Shown here: positions 11,701 through 23,600 of the stretch, piece by piece
Layout: every line of letters begins with the position of its first letter
How positions within the stretch are numbered: the stretch's first letter is position 1
Source: Atriophallophorus winterbourni
Taxonomy: Eukaryota; Platyhelminthes; Trematoda; Plagiorchiida; Microphallidae
Direction of reading: 5' to 3'
DNA length: 64,000 nt
Assembly (NCBI GenBank): GCA_013407085.1
Contig: JACCGJ010002682.1
Coordinates: 1 to 64,000, forward strand
Notes under the pieces: model-generated
Database searches by the model: none
Seen by the model: only the letters and a program-made list of their open reading frames with translations
Told to the model about the DNA's origin: nothing
Position numbers and translations under genes: made by a program

Positions 11701-14700
11701 CAGCATTAAGTGCTGTGATGGAAGTTGACGAAGTTGCAATCGAACGGTATGCAGTTCGTTAAAGTCGGTCAAACGGACCCTGCGTAACGAGGGCTTGAGT
11801 TGTACCGGTTTGCAAGAAATTGACTGAAATATCAGCTTCCAGTGACAGACATGTTGAGTGTGATTGTTTATATATATAGTCTATATACTGATAGGCAAAT
11901 TGTCTTGTGCGTAATAAAAGCATTGGACCGATCGGCTTCACTTGTGTTGTGGGATTCGTGGATGAACGCAATTAGCGTTGGACAGGTTGACCTCATGGAT
12001 GAATCGAGAGACAATCGATGTGTGTGCGTGCAACGCGGGGGAGAACGTGGTTAATGTTGGACCGGTGAAACCGAAGTGTGATAATAGGCCAGATGTTAGC
12101 CAGCTACCACTTGTTGACCTGAAACGACCTGACACAATCATTTCCAGCCTCTATCTACCCCCGACCCGAAGTATTACGAGTTCGCAATTGCCGTCGTCAA
12201 TCTTTTCGGTGCTTCTTGCTCTTGTGTTGTGCCGGAGGATGGATTTTCGCATATCTTTCGACACCTCTGATTAGCACGCATCGCGAATGCACTTTGCCCC
12301 TCCTCACTACCTCAATGGTCCATAATGTTGTTGTTCATCTTAACGACCTCATCCAAGGTCAGATAATTAGCATGAATGCAATTTGAAATATTCAACTAAT
12401 CGCGGAGTATTTGCGCTGAACGTTTACCCTTAGTTGTTCCGTGTAAATTTTCATACAGGACGCCGAAGATGCAACTGCTGCAGATGACCGCTCATTCGGA
12501 CCACCTTGTGGTCATACTGTGTTCGTGTGGTCCATTTCAACCGGAAACGGTTCACCCGATGAAAATCTCTATTGCCCTGGAACAACTCATATGGGTTCGC
12601 ACAACGACAATATTTGTTGTGCCGCATTCAGTCCGGATTCATTGCCGAGTTTAGTGAGTGAACGAATATAAAATCTCATGAATAAATGCAACAATTTTTT
12701 GTATTTATCGCAAGGGAAAATTAATCACATCGATATATTACGTGTATCGATTCTAGCTAATTTGAAGAATGTATTTGATCTATAGATGGATCACGGTCAT
12801 TTTCGTTCTCGTAAAACTCTCGCTGTTAGTGACAACGTGTATGTGCGCGTTGAAATCAGACATTCGACTATTCGGACAGATTGTACTTGCGGTATAAAGA
12901 CGTTTGCAATAGAGATATGAAAGCTCTTGACACTGAACCCACGAGTTGGGAAGAACTTGCTTTTGACGACTCACTTTGGAGGCATTGTGCAAAGCATTGT
13001 CTGCAAGCTAGGGAGAAGCAGATACAGCTCGTGGCTGCTAAACACGGCTCGTTGCCTATCGCTACGAGCGCCTTGGGAAAGATTGTTACTCCCGAATCGG
13101 ATTGTTTATTCATTCGAAAAGCTGTGGAGCATGGAAAAATCATGCGATTGTGATTTGCATCCATGGTCGACATCGACCGAAGGAGGCCAACAACATACGT
13201 CAATTAGAACAATAAGATTTGGCAGTAAAACTATTGTAAGAAATCCTAAAATTAAAATTCGTTTATTTTCCGAATTATATATTCCAGGTAGCTGCCGGTC
13301 TCACTGATGGAAGCCTGTGTATTTGGGATCTGGACGATACTCCCTACGAAATATCAATGCAAAGCGAAAGCTCAACACGCCAAAAGATGTACTCCAAACC
13401 ACCCATCTATTCTACCTCAGGCATAAAGTTTAAACGATTATTCAATGACCAACATGATCAAAGTTCTTCTGAAACAGATCAGTGGAAAGTTACCCCAATC
13501 GTACAGCTGAAATTCCTTAAAGTACATGACAAAAATAAATTCCAAATCCTCACTCTGGAGTTGGATGGAGTGTTAAGCATGTGGATGGTACTTTATCAAT
13601 CAAATAGCGGTGGGCATACAATTTACGAATCTCTTGCTGGATCTCAGATTGATCTTGGATTACGACCAGCGAAAAATACCATGCAGATGATACGATTATT
13701 CCAGGTCTCTGTTCAGCCGTCAGCTAGACTCGTAAGTATATCGAAAATATTTCGAAACAGAGCAAACTAAATGAGGCGTGACAGAAATGATAAAATTTTT
13801 TCGAGAAAGTGTAACTATGATTCAGTTTTTATTCAACTTTTCCTACGAAGGTTTTAATAATTTGTATGTTACTCTGAGAAATGAAAGTAGTTTATCTTTG
13901 AGGTATTAGATGTTACCTTATTTGATTAGTTAGTGAAGTGGCAGAGAATGATCCAGATTCAAAAGCAAAATGAACAATATTTCGTTAACAAGATGCGCCA
14001 CAACTCTCAATTCAGCCTACGTTCGTTAATGAGTACCCAAAAGCTATACGCGATAAAGGAGAAAATAATTAAATATAGCCTTACATTAAAATGTATTGAC
14101 AATGTTACTTTTAGAATGTGAATATATTTTCGATTTGGGTTTGTCCTATTTACCCACGTACGCGATGTGATGGCAAAAGTGAACCGTTTGAGATCGAAGA
14201 CCAAGTTACTGGATTCAAGATTCAAGAATTTGTGATATAAAAAGCTTATAGCTGTACACCACCAAAGGATATTCATATAGAGAAGGATCAACAGTCTTCG
14301 CAGTTAGAAAAACTTCATGTATAGTTTCGGTATGATGAAGAAATATTCGTTAGGATAAGTATCGTGTGAAGTTGCTTAATAAGTTATATAAACGGGGTGT
14401 GAGGTAGAATCACAAAGCATAAATTTATGCAGTTTGTTTCTGGAAATCCTTTCATTAGACGCTTGTAAAACGTCTGACGCTACGGAGTTCCACAAGAAAC
14501 CAACGCGCACCGGAATAATGAACCGACCTGTGAGTATGTGGTATATCTGAAGCCAATGTGTGAGTGCGTGTGGTAGGGCTTGACCAGAGGCGTAATAATT
14601 ATCTCACAGGTTGAATCTTTGAGTACATTATTTTGTAAGTGAAAATTAAATCCGATAGAACCCAAATGCGTGCCAATGTATCTAAATTAAGATGCACCAG

Positions 14701-17409
14701 TCGATCTTCATAAGGGAACTGGCGTAGGCAGACCACCATTTCAGTTGCTCTGCGACAAATCCTTTCGAACATCTTGATGTCCATTTGTAGCCATGGTGCC
14801 CAAGCTTGCACTGAGTAACCAAACACTAAGTTAACATACGTATTTAGGAACAGAGGAAATGCTTCACAGGAAAAACATTCAAAAATACATCGAGGCATAT
14901 ATTGCATGCGGATAGCTCGGTAGTACATGGTTTTGCAACGCATGCTGTTCTTCGGACTTTCATCTATCGAAATAATTAGGCCTTTTTCTTTTGTTGTCCA
15001 TCTTAGTTGTTGATATGTAAGCTTGTAAGAGAATGGAAATTTTTTAAGCCAAATTCAAAATTGTACACTTTCCTAAGTTGTTCCTCGCTGACCAGCTCTT
15101 CAATTTATCCAAATCGCTCTGTAAGCGCAAACAGTACACGCTTATCTTGATTCGCATTAAAAGTGTAGCATCGTCCGCAAAAAAACAATCTTGGCTGTGA
15201 CGAGTTTTGGGAGAACATTGATGTACACCAAAAAGGATCAGGACCAAGTACTGAACTCTATGGGACACCGCTAGACGTACATTTGGCGTGCGATCGAGGA
15301 TGTAACTTCTCAGGCAAGTGGGAAGGCAACCATTAATACCAGCCTCATGTATACCCATTAAAACGCTTTGATTTGTCAAAGTAACACGCATGCACTCAAC
15401 CATTAATAAACTCTATGCCAGTGAAACTAGATTATTCACGCATGGCACGAACGAAAACTGTGTGCTTCTCATTAACGGAACATCCGTCGAATTTGAACGT
15501 GCGGTAGCTAGACAGAGTTCGAGGAAGGAGAGATTTATTTGAATGTAAATTACAAATCACTAGTAGGTGAGAAATAGAATCATTATCATTTATTATTTCA
15601 TCACTCATTGTGTTGGCTCTTATAAATTTCAAATATTTCCAGCCACTTACGCCATGCTTGTTGGAAGACGAAGGCGAACAAGTTGATACTAATCTCGAAC
15701 ACTTGAATGGTTTGGAAAAACCCATTGCAACTTCCCTTGCCGTGACAAATGCGGGACATATCCTGATTGGATTTTCCAATGGATATATAGCACATCACCC
15801 CAGGTGCTCAGGACTGCGAATTTCTCCGAAGAACTTTTATCGACCGTCAAATGTGTTACCGGTTACTGCTTTGGATGTTCATCCGGACAACAATTTTCCG
15901 TTATTTTTGGCAGGTTTGTTAAACGAGTTTTACTTCGAAAATATGTTACAACTGGTAATAATTTTTACTGCCAAACGTATTTTCAGAAAACGCTTATTAA
16001 AACAACGGTTTCAGCAGTTATATGTGGTATTCCAAGTGATAAACTCAAATGGAGCCAATTAAAAATATTAATCATACATTAAGAAAAATGTTTGATACAA
16101 TTTCATTATCACTCGGAAATAATTAGTATATTTTGATCAAACAATTAAGTGGAAATTTGAAAATTTAGACATCTTGCCAATTTCGCGTTGTGGAGGTGCC
16201 CGCGTGGACATGAAAAAGCAACTAAACAGGAAGCACATTCGAATAAGTTGACGGCAATAAAGCATGCACATCGGAGGTAACTCGATCTTCTAGAAGATCG
16301 TGTGATTCGAACGTTGAGTTGGACCGATATGCAATATGCGGCCAGGTGTGTGCCAGCTGCTACTCGTTGACCTAAATGGTCTGACGCGATCATTTCTGGC
16401 CGCTTATCCTACCCGCACCAGTATTGGTTCTTATAATATATAGTTCGGCTGCAACAAAAAACAACACCAGATGCACTAACATTCTTTGTACGCAAATACG
16501 TCATACAGAAAGTTAAATGCCAAAACAGTATTTTATTTCTTCAGATATTTCCAATCTTACACTTTGCTTCATCACTGTATAAGAACATCGTGACACTACC
16601 AGCTTAACGAATATGAATGAACGCGACGATGTATTTAAGGATAATATTGACATTTTATAATTATCACCATGCCATTCGGGTTACAATTATCCGTGTGTTT
16701 AACGCATATATATCACCCAATATTGCTAAAGATTATAAGCATAACAAAACAACAATATTTTTCTTAATTTAAGCATACTCGTAGTAGTAATTGGATATAA
16801 TGATGTTATTTAATTTTGATAACTGGGCACGAATAGTCAACCTATTCGCTCCTTTTAATCTATCTCTATTTGAGCATCCGAATGGTGAACTAATTTGATT
16901 TTTAAGTTAATTTACTCATATTTGTTGATAATATTACTCGTCTCTATCTCTTCTATAATCGCCGACTCCAAGGATACACCGACGGTTCCATCTGTTTGTT
17001 CCATCTTGATTTCGCATATCCGATTCGGCAATGGTTCAGTACGTCTTCTCGAAGTCAAATGGACTCCGTCACCAAAGTGTCCTGGTCTTTCTGTCATTCT
17101 TCAATATTTTATACCCTGACTGAAAGTGGCGCGGTCACTGAACGTGAGATGTTTGACATGAAGTATAAAAAAACTGTGGATCCCATCACAGATCCTGATG
17201 AACCTAAAGATGTGAAGGTAATGGACTTCGCGCTGAGCCCAGGATTACTAGGACAAATCAATGAGGAAACTGTAATCGTGTCAGCGTTCGCGTTTATTTC
17301 GAAAGATTCTGTGAAAATTCATTGGTTGGAACCTAGAAAACCTGCGAATGAACGGGTTGATAATGCGGATATCCAAAATAACTTGAAGCATCTAATTCAG
17401 ACAGCCTAA
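7687..17409 (+). CDS. DYNC2I1: Cytoplasmic dynein-2 intermediate chain 1 (WDR60), six exons
   Basis: Joining 7687-8791, 10686-10999, 12459-12653, 13288-13731, 15643-15913 and 16973-17409 gives one uninterrupted frame of 921 codons. Animal WDR60 proteins are around 1,000 residues. Every junction is GT-AG and the phases agree. The N-terminal third is charged and disordered, as in the family. It is followed by the conserved core (FIELDY near 290, VDEYSNYIMRFG near 308-320, EVQTDPIS then KWTQIP near 340-356). The C-terminal half is a WD40 propeller (SLCIWDL, ILIGFSNGYIAH, GYTDGSICLFHL, TKVSWSFCHSSIFYTL). In other animals this subunit binds the dynein-2 heavy chain with WDR34 and drives retrograde intraflagellar transport. 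Flatworm flame cells, sensory endings and sperm would be the sites of action (inference). All introns but the fifth contain LINE or repeat insertions; the fifth holds repeat R. Confidence 0.93.
9715..10470 (-). mobile_element. LINE-B fragment in DYNC2I1 intron 1
   Basis: The minus strand reads ERNPKLLYRTV near 10240, matching the pre-RT block ERNPKLLYNIVNE of the LINE-B copy at 51600. It then reads NPKKSPGVD near 9970 (KKSSGADRIT in other copies), then a degraded stretch. It ends in the tail ATTCTTGAATCTTGAATC at 9740-9720. The tail (TTGAATC repeats) recurs at other LINE 3' ends in this window. Most of the RT is deleted. Confidence 0.7.
10686..10999 (+). CDS. DYNC2I1: DYNC2I1 exon 2
   Basis: Residues 369-473. 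The acceptor follows a pyrimidine-rich tract (TTTCTTCATTGTTTAG, ending at 10685) and restores the phase from exon 1. Content: an SMLNSMKIMLALLREE helix, the stretch GICVACEFAPANGD and the first propeller strand, ending LLTIHRTEQ before GTAAGT. Confidence 0.88.
11735..12310. repeat. Repeat R copy 1 (unclassified, GC-richer, rearranged)
   Basis: Lies in DYNC2I1 intron 2. The part 12100-12300 matches 33590-33790 in direct orientation, sharing for example CCCGAAGTATTACGAGTT against CCCGAAATATTAAGAGTT. The part 11745-11840 matches 33480-33600 in inverted orientation. The middle (12050-12165) matches 16330-16420. No coding capacity is recognised. It is a moderately repetitive element with an inverted end or an internal inversion. 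Confidence 0.65.
12459..12653 (+). CDS. DYNC2I1: DYNC2I1 exon 3: first WD40 blades
   Basis: Residues 474-538, phase 0 at both ends (acceptor TCATACAG, donor GTGAGT). Encodes the blade HTVFVWSIST and the strand CCAAFSPDSLPSL, which reads straight into VAAGLTDGSLCIWDL of exon 4. Confidence 0.88.
12886..13202 (+). mobile_element. LINE-A 3' end in DYNC2I1 intron 3
   Basis: A 5'-truncated copy. It reads LRYKDVCNRDMKAL, then WEELAFDDSLWRHCAKHCLQAR, matching the C-terminus of the copy at 62760-62911. It ends with a GTCGACATCGACCGAAGGAG-type block and CCAACAACA, the family 3' terminus. It is in sense with the gene and sits only ~85 bases before exon 4. Confidence 0.85.
13288..13731 (+). CDS. DYNC2I1: DYNC2I1 exon 4: WD40 blades
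   Basis: Residues 539-686. Begins AAGLTDGSLCIWDLDD, a textbook WD motif. Later it reads FQILTLELDGVLSMWMVL and GSQIDLGLRPAKN, matching the family block around NVWVV and SDLGLMPGG. Both ends are in phase 0, and the donor is GTAAGT. Confidence 0.9.
14205..15410 (-). mobile_element. CR1-like LINE 3' half in DYNC2I1 intron 4
   Basis: The minus strand shows RT motifs in shifting frames: a broken SGVPQGSVLGP-like block near 15260, FFADDATLL near 15170 (FADD catalytic box retained), and the thumb region SVQAWAPWLQMDIKMFERI near 14820. A C-terminal block ending VSCGTP near 14480 matches 26690-26770. The 3' tail ATTCTTGAATCTTGAATCC ends near 14213. Confidence 0.85.
15643..15913 (+). CDS. DYNC2I1: DYNC2I1 exon 5: WD40 blades
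   Basis: Residues 687-776. Encodes SLAVTNAGHILIGFSNGYIA followed by LRISPKNFYRPSNVLPVTAL, then HPDNNFPLFLA. The equivalent family text runs through an FIIGTDMG block and an APKLFKP block. Ends in phase 1 before GTTTGT. Confidence 0.9.
16150..16440 (+). repeat. Repeat R copy 2 in DYNC2I1 intron 5
   Basis: GTTGGACCGATATGCAATAT (16317) and the following GCCAGGTGTGTGCCAGCTGC stretch align with 12055-12160 of repeat R copy 1. The CTGACGCGATCATTTCTGGC block aligns with CTGACACAATCATTTCCAGC there. Confidence 0.6.
16973..17409 (+). CDS. DYNC2I1: DYNC2I1 exon 6: last blades and stop
   Basis: Residues 777-921. The acceptor CCGACTCCAAG gives GYTDGSICLFHLDFAYPIRQ, then MDSVTKVSWSFCHSSIFYTL, corresponding to the last WD blade of WDR60. 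An AFAFISKDSVKIHWLEP strand and a short tail to TAA follow. A competing frame over 16895-17119 spells the tempting DGSVRL-like NGSVRLLEVKW, but it does not join the upstream exon productively. Confidence 0.9.
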
Positions 17410-18110
17410 ATGTGCAAATATTTTGTGGTTTTTAATTAAACTTTTTCGAGATAATATATCTAATCGCCAATCGGTAGTTCTGAAGCGTTTTCTCAAGATT
17501 AATTGGCGTATGTCTAAATTTTTAATGGCGTTAGCTAGGTTTATTATCGGTGCAAAGCGGAAGTTCACGCAAGCTCTTGCTATTCGAACAAGAAACCAGC
17601 AATTCACGACTATTTTCCCAACACCAGACAAAGGTAAACCGCCTGGGACTCCTATAAGATAAAGAGACTGCGCTTACTGCAGTCGCACGCCTAAAACATT
17701 TCAACTGCAAATCGCACTGAACAAGCAATATGTACAAGTTCTAGATAGATATATTTTCGGAAAACAGCCAGAGTGTCCTTTTTAATTGGGATCCTGCTCT
17801 TTCTACAGACTTTAATAGCCTAAAATGTTTGTAAATTGGAATTAAAAATACTAATAATTAAGTGATCGCCAAAAAATACGAGTTACTTAATTCTTAATGA
17901 GGTTGTCATATGTGTTTTTTAAAATTATGATTCTTTTTTATTAGAGCTTAGTATGTGATTTGTTGAAGATAATTGATTCTACAATACATCTGCAACTTCG
18001 TTTTCTTATCTATGATCATGATCAATTTTAGAATATCGACATTAATATCTAGGGACCATGTGGAGAATTGTCGTTGGATTATTCTGTTGTGTAACGAATT
18101 TCGGTTAGCT
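17410..18110 (+). other. 3' flank of DYNC2I1
   Basis: ATTAAA at 17435-17440 could serve as a poly(A) signal. The rest is AT-rich, apart from a more GC-rich stretch at 17560-17700 that I cannot assign. Confidence 0.35.
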
Positions 18111-18118
18111 TTATCAGA

Positions 18119-18333
18119 TTACTTGATAACAAACAGCTGGCCCTTATCATCGGTTTCGCAGACAGTATGTTTTATCGGTGATAGAAATTCACTGAGGGGA
18201 GAGGAAGCTTGACTGTCGCAAATAACTTCTTGACCGATATAGGTACCCAGTGTACACGTTAATCGATTGATGAGCAAGAGTTGAGCATGGTTTTCTGAAG
18301 TCGTAACCAAACTATAGTTTGAGAGAAGCTTCA
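18119..18333 (-). CDS. Candidate terminal coding exon of an unidentified minus-strand gene
   Basis: A good acceptor (polypyrimidine tract then TTCAG) at 18348-18334 opens a 71-codon frame with balanced, protein-like composition that ends TDDKGQLFVIK and TAA. Its content (SLVTTSENHAQLLLINRLT, then TYIGQEVICDSQ) resembles beta-propeller strands, but I do not recognise the protein. It would be the last exon of a gene running in from the right, converging on DYNC2I1. No upstream exon was found, and a pseudo-exon remains possible. Confidence 0.35.
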
Positions 18334-18369
18334 CTGAATTAAAAGAGTGATTCAAGCAATATACCATCG

Positions 18370-19850
18370 ATTTATGTTTAAACGAACCTACTCGTGAGTA
18401 AGCCAGTCTCTAAAATATTTACAAAGTTTACTGATTACGGTTCATTGTAAGCCAGGAACTGAATAATTTCCGGGTTCTTGAATACTACAGCTAACAGAAA
18501 GGATACGATGCTAACCACTCTTGTCATAAAAACGAATTATGCGTCAGAAATCCAATTGCTTATTAGTGGGACGAAAAAATTGCATTTTCCTGTGTAATTT
18601 TGAATAATTCCAGCATATTTTCTGTGTTCGGTATATTTATTATGATTGAAAACTTTACGCAACAGCTATTCGCGTTTGGAACCATCAGTCCGAATATTTT
18701 GTCTCAACCTGTTTTTAAGCAATATGCATGCAGGGATAATTTGTTAAAATTTTTGCTCTGATAACAAATAAATAACACATAAGATTTGCCTCTATAAATA
18801 CTACGATCTCACAAGACAAGCTAAAATGCTAAAATTATTATTTTTTCATATTATGATTAACGGTCATGGGCACAAACGATAAATTGCTGACTATTATTTA
18901 AACCATTATTTCCGCATCCTCGATATTAATAGCTTTTAATTTTCACATATTTTGCGTATGACGCAAGAAGAAATTGAGTAAATGTACAATGTAGTTCATT
19001 GAATTTAACTTGAAAATATAACGCTCGTTGTTATTGTCATTTTAAAAACCAGAGCTTCAAAAATCAAATGTATATATTACTCGAAAACTTCAAAACGGTT
19101 AAAATGTTTGAACATTGAAACCACATTTTATTAAACCAAACAGCTTTCCTCTGTAAATCCTGAACGTCTTTTCGTATTCACCCCAAAGGGCTTCGAATAC
19201 AACATGTTAAGCATTTATTACTCAAATCATTTCTCTCAACAGAATTCTTTATACTAATCTAAATAAAAAATAATGTGACTTCGTATCTTTCTACAGCATG
19301 TTCAATCGCTATAACTACGTTTTTGATTGTATGACTTCTGTGTTACACAGAAATCTTGATTACGCTAAAATGTAACATATTGTCGAGAAATCTTAGGTCG
19401 ACTTATTCTAACACAATGTTCGAATGAGAAAAACTATAATTTTTAAAAGATGCTCAATTTCTTATCTACAAAAGATAGTTCCGTGTACAAAGCGAGAATA
19501 CAATCCAGACGATGTAATTACCAGTTAAGGGCGAAGATAATTTGGATTGAATCGATAGTATGATCATGCAATCACCGTGATTATAAAATGCTTAGATCTG
19601 AGGTAACATCAATATGTACTGTTTTCTTATCTGAAAAACAGTAGAGATAGAGAAATGTGATAATTACATCAGGTAAATAAAAGTCCTATCGCATATTCTG
19701 CTCTAATAACTATTGGGTTGCGTACCTAGGATTTTAAGGCAAGAGATGCATCACTAACCAGGTGCTTAATCGGAGGGGTATCATGCGAAAAAACATCACC
19801 GAGATACCTAAAGCCTGAGAGAGGTTTATTCAAAAACTAAAGTGGTTACG
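18370..19850. other. AT-rich non-coding stretch
   Basis: No recognisable gene. A short minus-strand frame at 18526-18434 (start MTRVVSIVSFLLAVV, 30 codons) looks like a hydrophobic segment but has no support. Confidence 0.4.
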
Positions 19851-19860
19851 AACACATCTT

Positions 19861-20694
19861 TTGAAAGCTTAAGAGAATGGAAAGGAATTCTAAGCTTCTC
19901 TACAAGATAGTAAATGAGTCATCAAGAATCAAACGAGATGTATTCTCTGTACAAACCCCTAATGGATTGACTCACTCTGCACAAAATACCACTGATGCTT
20001 TAGCAACGTCTTACTCGCTTGTCTTCAATCCTAAGCGTTATATCCCATATCAAGTTTACCAATTTCGCCTCGTTTGGAATTATTAAGTGAAATGACTGTC
20101 AATGAATAAATGGTTGGGCTGAAACTTTGTCAACTAAACGAAAAGAATTCTTCTGGCGCAGATCGAATTACCCCCGCCATACTTCTCACTTGTCGAATTG
20201 CTTTGACTGATCCTCTCACGCGCTTATTCAATCTCAGCTTACATGAAGGAAAAATACCACCGCTTTGGAAAGCGTGGATGATAACTCCTATTTATAAAGG
20301 TGGTAGACGTTCAGACACAGCAAACTATACACCGGTAACGCCACTTCCGGTGATCTCTAAATTAATGGAACGCATTGTGACTGCGAGAATAAGAGAACAT
20401 TTTGAAAACCAAAATATTTTGACTGCAGCACAATACGGTTTTCGAAAAAACTTTGCTGTTTACCTAACTTTCTTACAACGTTCTAGGATTGGACCAAGGC
20501 ACTAGGCCGAGGGTGTGACTGTACATGCTTGCTACATCGACATTTCCAAAGCTTTCGACAGAGTCAACCATGGGGTTTTAATAAAAACGCTAGAAGCTTA
20601 TGGAATAACGGGAATCTTGCTCAATTGGATAGGGGTCTCTATTACGTATAGACACGTCTAAGTTTGCATTGGCAGCACCTTCTCTGTGAAAATC
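19861..20694 (+). mobile_element. LINE-B partial RT copy, cut at the 5' end of the next LINE-B
   Basis: Reads RMERNSKLLYKIVNESSRIK, VQTPNGLTHSAQ, then ITPAILLTCRIALTDPLTRLFNLSL, PLWKAWMITPIYKGG, ENQNILTAAQYGFRK and HACYIDISKAFDRVNHG: a nearly intact RT N-terminal half. It stops dead at TTCTCTGTGAAAAT, where the full-length copy (24340-24352) continues into the VPQGS box. A new full-length element begins at that point in the same orientation. Confidence 0.85.
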
Positions 20695-23600
20695 TCTTTT
20701 GCAGTAACAGAAATGTAAAGAAAGAAAAGCAGGTGAAAGCTATGAAGAGTTTGTCTGAGTTATAATAGATCCCAAAATTGATTATATGTAATTTTTCTGC
20801 TTACCTTGGCAAGAAAATCAATTAATTATTTTGAATGCCCCTCATGTTTGATTAGCTTTGAGTGAATGTTGAGTTTTTTTATTAAAAGCGTTTTCGTGGA
20901 ATAGCTCTCTTATCAAAAGGGGCATCTCGGTCTTCGATGCAATAAATCCTCCAATGATTTACAAAAAATAATGGTAATAAAAGTTTAGTTGCTACAATGC
21001 ATCAGACAATTTTCAGTTCTAATTGAAAATGGTGTACATGAATAGCTCTTTGAAAAGTCTAGTACGGAATCATTATTCATAATAAGAAATATGTCGTGTT
21101 CAAAGTAAAATTTATTCCGTTAATATACTAGTTAATAAACTATAAAAAAGAAACGACCAAACCATGACCTCAATTTTTATTTTCATACGGTCATGTCGTT
21201 CACCTGCATATTGCGATTTTTTTTTATTTTTCATCTAAAAATGATCGATATTACCAGTTCACCACATAAAGATCTATATTTTTTCGTGTGAACTTCACAT
21301 GGTATGACCGTTGCTCAATTTGACCATGAAACCAGTTGGTTGCAACAAGAAATACGTTTTAGCAAATCGATAGATTTTTAATGTGTGCACCTAGGGTCAT
21401 GTAAAATGGCAAGCATCAATCTTCATAAATCGCATTTAGATCACTGCTATGTACCACAGTTATATAAATCAATTTGTATTTTAAAAATGGTATCGTATAT
21501 TAAAAACTTTGACTTACCCCGGGCTTTGCTACGTGTGTAGTGCATGTCGAAGTAAACTGCTTAGCGATACACCCACAAATCTTCCCTATGAAGCAAAAAA
21601 GGATGAGAAACAAACGCCAAAAACTGCTACTTAAACTGAGTGTGGCGACTGCTTATCCGGGTGTAATAAAGATGGATCGAGTGAACCCTGCTTACCGTGG
21701 TGCTCATCTGATAAAACGGTAAAAACGTCAGCCAGGACACTTCACCGTCTAGTTGCCAGATCCGGGCACACAGTGTAATTTGCACAAATGTAACGGAGTT
21801 GACAGACACACATTTTTCAGCAAGACAAGCTCATGAGCTCAAGAAATGGACTAAGCTCTGTACACACATGGGCTTCAAGCTTTAGTACCTACGTCAATGA
21901 AGCGCATAACTCGGCATAAAAGCTGCCCGCAAGTAAACCAGCCGCGCCTACTAAGGGTGACATTGTGAAAACATCGGACATGAAAGAAATCATCCTCAAT
22001 GCGCATCTACTCATTTCTTGTCGCGTTTTGACCTGACGAGTTCAAGACGACCTAAAGTGGTGGGAAGGAAAAGGTCAGTCCAGTTGTCAAGACAACTCTA
22101 CTTCACGTAGTTTATTATTCCTTGGTGTCTCTGGCAATGCAAATGCAATATTAGCATCGGAATCAAAGCAAAATGATTTGAAGCTATAGTGATACATTGC
22201 AGATCTCATTAGATCTCGTGATTCAATTGTTGTAAAGACATTTAGAATATCTAGACCCTCCAACTACAAAGCTAATAGACCAAGTTCTCTCGAGTTCGCT
22301 TTTCTATCAATAACAACTGGAAATCGTACCGAGCAAAACTTACACCAGACGCAAGAATAAACGTGCACAAGCGTGCTCCTTCGCTAACACCCAAGGAACC
22401 ATCGCAGTCACAGTTTGATAGCAATCTTGTTACTGACAGTCAAAATGTTACTCAAAAAACGAAAAAGATCCGACTCATCTCAAATCGGAACAATAGCTAC
22501 ATTACACGATCCTGTATTGTGTAAGATAAATACGATCAAGTGCATATATACGAATGCTAAGTGTTTAACTAACAAATTAGCTGCACTATATTAGCTTCAT
22601 GACAGACTTCCACACGATTTGGTTGCAGTTACAGCGACTTGGTTCCAGCCCTACATGACTGATTTTGAGTTCTCGATTCTGAACATGTCACCGCTTAAGA
22701 TCCGGTGGTGGCGTTGCCGTCTATTTTCATGAACGTTTTGCGCAGTGTAAAAAAATCGATCGTCCAGACCTCAGCCTTCCTGCTACGATGGGGCGCTCAG
22801 TAAGCCTAGTCAATGGAGATGAATGTACGATCGGCATCTTTTACCGCTCGCCATCATCCGCCAGCTCTTTCAGTAATAAACTAATCGAATCCTTTAAATA
22901 CACTACAAGCTGCCAGACTACTCAATTGTTGATCATGAGCGATTTCAATCTCCCGCATCTGTTTTCAAGAGGTGAGCACTCCCTGCATTCGTTTGAACAT
23001 AAATTCAAGGAAGTTATAGAAATTGATTCACTGCACAATCACGTTAACCAGCAAACTCGCTGGCGGGGTCTTGACCAACCTTCAACCCTTGACCTTGTCT
23101 TAACGCCTGAGGCAACCGCGGTAGCGGACATACAATACCTGGCCTCTTTGGGGAAGAGTGAAAGTGCGGCGATTGTCTTTGATTATATACGTAATGCTGA
23201 ACGATTGAGCGAACAGACAAAAGTCTTACGGAAATTACAATTTAAATCCATAAATATTAGACTTCAGGATGCACACACTCAAGGTTTGATAGTATGAATT
23301 CTTGCTCATATTACAATACATTTCCAAATAATTGAAATTCGAAGCTTCAAAATAACCCGATTTTATACTTAGAATGCAACAACAACTCCTAGTTTGTTAT
23401 CCGGAGTAAAACTAAGAAATGGTTAGTTATAAAGAAAGAGTCTTGGGTAACTCATAAGAATTTTTGTACGGAAGCAACTTGGAAGCAATACTGTTTGTTA
23501 CGAAATCACATAACGACTCTTGTAAGAGTAGATCGCATGAAGTTCCAATAGAACTTGCTTAAGAGAATGGAAATAAATCCTTAGCATCTCTACAAGATAG

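Noticed and set aside
16895..17119. Frame with a signal-peptide-like start and NGSVRLLEVKW, resembling a secreted or WD protein
   Set aside because: It overlaps the true DYNC2I1 exon 6 in another frame. The phase-compatible frame GYTDGSICLFHL joins exon 5 exactly and aligns with WDR60 throughout.
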